A stretch of 64,000 nucleotides of DNA. Source: Sphingobium sp. SYK-6 (lineage in GTDB: Bacteria; Pseudomonadota; Alphaproteobacteria; Sphingomonadales; Sphingomonadaceae). The notes under the pieces were generated by a model that saw only the letters and a list, made by a program, of their open reading frames with translations, was not told where the DNA came from and ran no database searches. Where the stretch lies: assembly GCF_000283515.1 (NCBI RefSeq), contig NC_015976.1:806001-870000 (forward strand), given 5' to 3'. Both the position numbers and the translations under genes were made by a program. Of the stretch, positions 60,954-64,000 are shown one piece after another; positions within the stretch are counted from its first letter, which is position 1, and the number at the start of each line of letters is the position of its first letter.

Positions 60954-62003
60954 ATGAGAAGCATGAACAGGCGCGATCTCGGCCGGCTGGGCGCGGCCGC
61001 TTTGGTCACCATGATGGCCGGACGCATGGGCCACGCAGCCCAATTGCCCTCCGACGATCCGCTCGCCTATCTCGACCCCGAATTGTTGCCGGCGGCGCGA
61101 GAAGTCATTGCACAGAATGAGGGGCTGACGTGGACGAAGGAGGCGCTCGCGCGGATCCGGGCCGGGACGCCGCCATCGCCGCCGCACCTGCCTGACGTGC
61201 CGGTGCAGCAGCTTCGCCTGCCCGTGGGGCCGGGCCAGCCCGATGTGCCCGTCTTCATCATCAATGCCCGGCCGGGGACGCGCCGCCCAGGCATCCTGCA
61301 CATGCACGGCGGCGGCTACATCCTCGGCCGCGCTGGGCTCGAAGTGGCCTATGAGCAGGCGCTGGCGCGCGAGCTGGATTGCGTGATCGTCACGGTGGAT
61401 TACCGGCTCGCACCGGAAACGACCTATCTCGGCTCGGTCGAGGACAACTACGCCGCGCTGCGATGGATGTACCATGAGGCCGCGAGGCTGGGGTTGGACC
61501 CTGCGCGGATCGTGGCGATGGGCGAGAGCGCCGGCGGCGGTCATGCGGCGCGCCTTGCCATCACTGCGCGCGACCGGGGCGAGGTGCCGCTGGCCGGGCA
61601 GATGCTCATCTATCCGATGCTGGACGATCGCACGGGGAGCAGCGTCCACCTGCCGCCCTTCATTGGCGCGTTCGGCTGGACCGGGCAGGCCAATCGCTTC
61701 GGCTGGGCGAGTTTCCTCGGCATGGAGCCGGGCGGACCGGACGTGCCGGCAGCCGGCGTGCCCGCACGAGTCACCGATCTGTCCGGCCTGCCGCCTGCGT
61801 TCGTCGCGGTGGGCGGCGTCGACCTCTTCGTGCGGGAGGACATCGATTATGCACGTCGCCTGACGGAGGCCGGCGTGCCGACCGACCTGCTGGTCGTGCC
61901 CGGTGCTTTCCATGCCTTTGATCGCGTGGCGCCGGAGGCCAGGGTCTCGCAGCGCTTCACGGCCGCGAAGATGGATGCCCTGCGCCGGGCTTTCGGCGCC
62001 TGA
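60954..62003 (+). CDS. Tat-exported HSL-family esterase
   Basis: This 349-residue protein has a twin-arginine start (NRRDLGRLGAAALVTMMAG) and the hormone-sensitive-lipase fold: oxyanion motif ILHMHGGGYILGRAG, nucleophile AMGESAGGGHAARLA, acid in AVGGVDLFVREDIDYAR and histidine in PGAFHAFDRVAPEA. It follows the previous esterase by 28 bases and is probably cotranscribed. ATG at 60954 is given; 60963 is an alternative. The substrate is likely a short acyl ester. Confidence 0.9.
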   Translation: MRSMNRRDLGRLGAAALVTMMAGRMGHAAQLPSDDPLAYLDPELLPAAREVIAQNEGLTWTKEALARIRAGTPPSPPHLPDVPVQQLRLPVGPGQPDVPVFIINARPGTRRPGILHMHGGGYILGRAGLEVAYEQALARELDCVIVTVDYRLAPETTYLGSVEDNYAALRWMYHEAARLGLDPARIVAMGESAGGGHAARLAITARDRGEVPLAGQMLIYPMLDDRTGSSVHLPPFIGAFGWTGQANRFGWASFLGMEPGGPDVPAAGVPARVTDLSGLPPAFVAVGGVDLFVREDIDYARRLTEAGVPTDLLVVPGAFHAFDRVAPEARVSQRFTAAKMDALRRAFGA

Positions 62004-62036
62004 GCGGTGGATCGGCCGGGGCGCGGCTTGGCTCGA

Positions 62037-62966
62037 TTATCCCGCAGCCGAGGGCGCCCCGCGCTTATCCGAACAGGCTGACTGCGCAAGCGCGATGCAG
62101 CCCAGCGGCCCGGCCTGATCGCCCAGATGCGCGGGGCCGATCATCGCCGTGGCCGACCGGGCGTCGAACGCCGGCAGATAGCCCTGCAGCAGATCGAGCG
62201 CCCGCGCCCGGATCCGCGGGAACAGAAAGGCGCGGCGGACCGCGACGCCGCCGCCGAACAGCATCGCCTGCGCTGCGGTTGTCAGCAGCAGCATGGCGGA
62301 AATCTCGGCCAGATCGGAGACGACATGCTCCCAGAGCGCATCGTCGTCGTCCACCGCGTCCATCGGACGGCCGAAGCGGGCAGCCAGAGCAGGGCCGGAC
62401 ACGAGGCCCTCCACGCAATCGCCATGGAAAGGGCAGGTGCCCTCGAAACGATCCCCCGCCGCGCGTCGCGCGCGAACATGGCCGATTTCGGGATGCATGG
62501 CGCCGTGGACCGGCCGGCCGCCGATCAGCAGGCCGCCGCCGACGCCGGTGCCGACGGTGATGTAGCAGAGGCTGTCGAGCCCGGCACCGCCGCCCCAGCG
62601 ATATTCCGCCAGCGCCGCGCCATTGACGTCGGTGTCGATCGCCCATGGGCAATCGATGCCCTGCGTCAGCCCGCCAGCGACATCGGCATGCGTCCACCCA
62701 TGCTTGGGTGTCGGGAGCATATGGCCGAAATCCGGAGCTGCCCGGTCGAGGCGGATCGGGCCGAAGGACGCGACGCCGATGCCATCCAGCGGCGCCTCGG
62801 CATGCCAGGCGATCAGCCGATCATGGGCGCGGGCCAGCGTTTCGGCAGGCGTGGTCGTCGGGATGGTCTCGCGCGCGATGATCGCGTCGCCATGGGCAAG
62901 CACGGCAATCGTCTTGGTGCCGCCGAGTTCGACGCCGCCAAAACGGCCTTCGCCGCGCCGGGTCAT
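62037..62966 (-). CDS. ROK-family fructokinase
   Basis: This 309-residue sugar kinase of the ROK family has the phosphate loop GGVELGGTKTIAVLAHG, the central AIDTDVNGAALAEYRWG, and the zinc motif EIGHVR...GTCPFHGDCVEGLVSGPALAAR, which is typical of ROK fructokinases. The ATG at 62966 overlaps the stop of the upstream GH68 gene by 4 bases. Together they would release and phosphorylate fructose from sucrose. Confidence 0.9.
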   Translation of the reverse strand: MTRRGEGRFGGVELGGTKTIAVLAHGDAIIARETIPTTTPAETLARAHDRLIAWHAEAPLDGIGVASFGPIRLDRAAPDFGHMLPTPKHGWTHADVAGGLTQGIDCPWAIDTDVNGAALAEYRWGGGAGLDSLCYITVGTGVGGGLLIGGRPVHGAMHPEIGHVRARRAAGDRFEGTCPFHGDCVEGLVSGPALAARFGRPMDAVDDDDALWEHVVSDLAEISAMLLLTTAAQAMLFGGGVAVRRAFLFPRIRARALDLLQGYLPAFDARSATAMIGPAHLGDQAGPLGCIALAQSACSDKRGAPSAAG

Positions 62967-64000
62967 GGCGCTGCCCGCAGGCGGGCCCGCTCGCCATTGA
63001 GCGCGAGCGTGAGGAAGGGCGCGAAGGTGCCGCCGAAGCGCCGGGTGCCGGCATGATCGGCGCCATGCCCCCAATCGTCCACGAAGCTGGTGACGCGCAG
63101 ATCGGGCAGCACGAGCCAGCTATAGGCCTGTCGCGGCGCTTCCGGCGGATTGGCGATCACGAGGCCGGTACCGTTGAGCGGCCGCCACTCGCCCTCCAGC
63201 CGGTCCGAGACCATGCCATAAAGGCCGGTGGGGCCGACCGGCCCGGCGGGATCGAACACATGCGCCTGGGTGGACCAGAAGAGATAATAATGGCCGGCAT
63301 GGTGGATGACATGCGGGCGTTCCAGCTCATTGTTGAGGCCGTCCGCGCTGATGACCGGGGGCACGATCTGCCACGGGTCATCCGGGCCCCCTGCGCCGCG
63401 CGCCGCGCCGATCACGCCGTTGAAAGCCGACGCCGAGCCAGCCCGCGAGCCGGTGAAGAAGAGCCAGGCCTCGCCCGTCACGGGATCCCGGAAGAAGCCG
63501 GGGTCGCGGAATGCCTTGATAGTGCCGATGCCGCCGCCGCCGCTCAGCGGGTCCATGTAGAGGCACTCGTCCAGCGCCACGCTTTCGCGCAGGTCCCGCC
63601 AGTCGGTCAGACGTGGAGCGTCGGCATCCTCGGCGAGCCTTGCCCGGGCCTGGAACAGGCGTTGCCCGAAGGTCGGCTGCGCCTCGCCGCGCGTGCCGGC
63701 GGCCGTGAAATAGAGCGTCAGTCCGCCACCGTCGGCATCCATGATCGCCGAGCCGGACCATTCCCGGCTGCCCGGCGCAAAGCCTTCCGGCATGGCCGGT
63801 CCGAGGCTGCGCCAGCCGGATGCCTGCCGCAGGAGAAGATGGATCCGCGCATGAGCATGCCGGTCGTCGGGATTTTCGAACCAGGGCGCGCCCAGTGCCA
63901 TCCACAAGCCGGTGCCGTCCGCGAAGCGATGGATGGACCCATCGTCGTTCTGGATGGGCCACGCGTCCCACAAGCCAAGCTCCGGCAGGGCCTCCGCGAG
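62963..64000 (-). CDS. GH68 family levansucrase/invertase, N-terminus outside window
   Basis: The visible 345 residues include the GH68 nucleophile region LGLWDAWPIQ, the transition-state aspartate in IKAFRDPGFFRDP and the acid-base glutamate in NNELERPHVIHHAGHYYLF. Only a short N-terminal part is missing beyond the window. The enzyme splits sucrose and transfers or releases fructose. The overlap with the ROK fructokinase gene marks a sucrose-use operon. No statement on a signal peptide is possible. Confidence 0.9.
   Translation of the reverse strand, partial: LAEALPELGLWDAWPIQNDDGSIHRFADGTGLWMALGAPWFENPDDRHAHARIHLLLRQASGWRSLGPAMPEGFAPGSREWSGSAIMDADGGGLTLYFTAAGTRGEAQPTFGQRLFQARARLAEDADAPRLTDWRDLRESVALDECLYMDPLSGGGGIGTIKAFRDPGFFRDPVTGEAWLFFTGSRAGSASAFNGVIGAARGAGGPDDPWQIVPPVISADGLNNELERPHVIHHAGHYYLFWSTQAHVFDPAGPVGPTGLYGMVSDRLEGEWRPLNGTGLVIANPPEAPRQAYSWLVLPDLRVTSFVDDWGHGADHAGTRRFGGTFAPFLTLALNGERARLRAAP

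Overview
The window looks like chromosome, or a large replicon, from a sphingomonad-type alphaproteobacterium (Sphingobium, Novosphingobium or Sphingomonas relatives). It is GC-rich and carries two large TonB-dependent receptors. Its gene families match those of lignin- and aromatic-degrading sphingomonads: a LigJ-type hydratase, LigK/RraA-type aldolases, a FerB-type hydroxycinnamoyl-CoA hydratase-lyase next to a MarR regulator, a LigW-type decarboxylase, an NDP-forming acyl-CoA ligase and a Rieske oxygenase. It also holds a short palindromic repeat that I recall as widespread in this group. I saw no rRNA, tRNA, CRISPR array, prophage or recognisable insertion sequence.

Region 1 (1-11.3 kb): the end of an aldo/keto reductase, two translationally coupled acyl-CoA dehydrogenases, a TonB receptor, an NDP-forming CoA ligase, an enoyl-CoA hydratase, a thiolase-fold protein with a DUF35 partner, and a hydrolase. 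Together these form a CoA-dependent side-chain degradation module. Region 2 (11.4-27.3 kb): an MFS transporter, a class III extradiol dioxygenase, two RraA-type aldolases, a LigJ-like hydratase, a Rieske oxygenase with a divergent MarR regulator, an aldehyde dehydrogenase, a PIN toxin-antitoxin pair, a ThDP enzyme and a MetE-like protein. This is a meta-cleavage route ending in oxaloacetate and pyruvate. It is interrupted by an AT-rich NACHT NTPase gene (16.3-19.2 kb), the best candidate for acquired phage defence. Region 3 (27.3-41.2 kb): a LigW-like decarboxylase, a FerC-like MarR gene with an apparent frameshift, FerB, three flavoprotein paralogues (one truncated), MipA, TetR, a Tat-exported hydrolase, a MarR/TonB receptor pair and a VIT-family transporter.

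Region 4 (41.2-49 kb) is a Cus-type RND metal efflux operon (adaptor, pump, DUF3240, outer-membrane factor) divergent from its two-component system. Region 5 (49-57.2 kb) is a complete ectoine/hydroxyectoine cluster (ectR, ectABCD, ask) followed by two MFS transporters, one ProP-like. Region 6 (57.2-64 kb) holds a MerC-domain protein, a gene remnant, a KaiC-like ATPase with a single-domain response regulator, two Tat-exported esterases, and a ROK fructokinase translationally coupled to a GH68 levansucrase-type enzyme cut off by the window end.

Three operator families tie the catabolic parts together. A GTTGTC-N3-GACAAC palindrome lies before the MFS gene, the Rieske/MarR pair and the ThDP gene, with a weak copy before the dioxygenase. 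An ATATCAAG-N3-CTTGATAT palindrome lies before ferC/ferB, and a close copy lies before the distant acyl-CoA dehydrogenase operon. A GTTATA-centred AT-rich motif lies before both TonB receptors and between the divergent flavoprotein genes. The simplest reading is that lignin-derived phenylpropanoids are imported, CoA-activated, shortened, O-processed or decarboxylated, and ring-cleaved under these MarR-type regulators.
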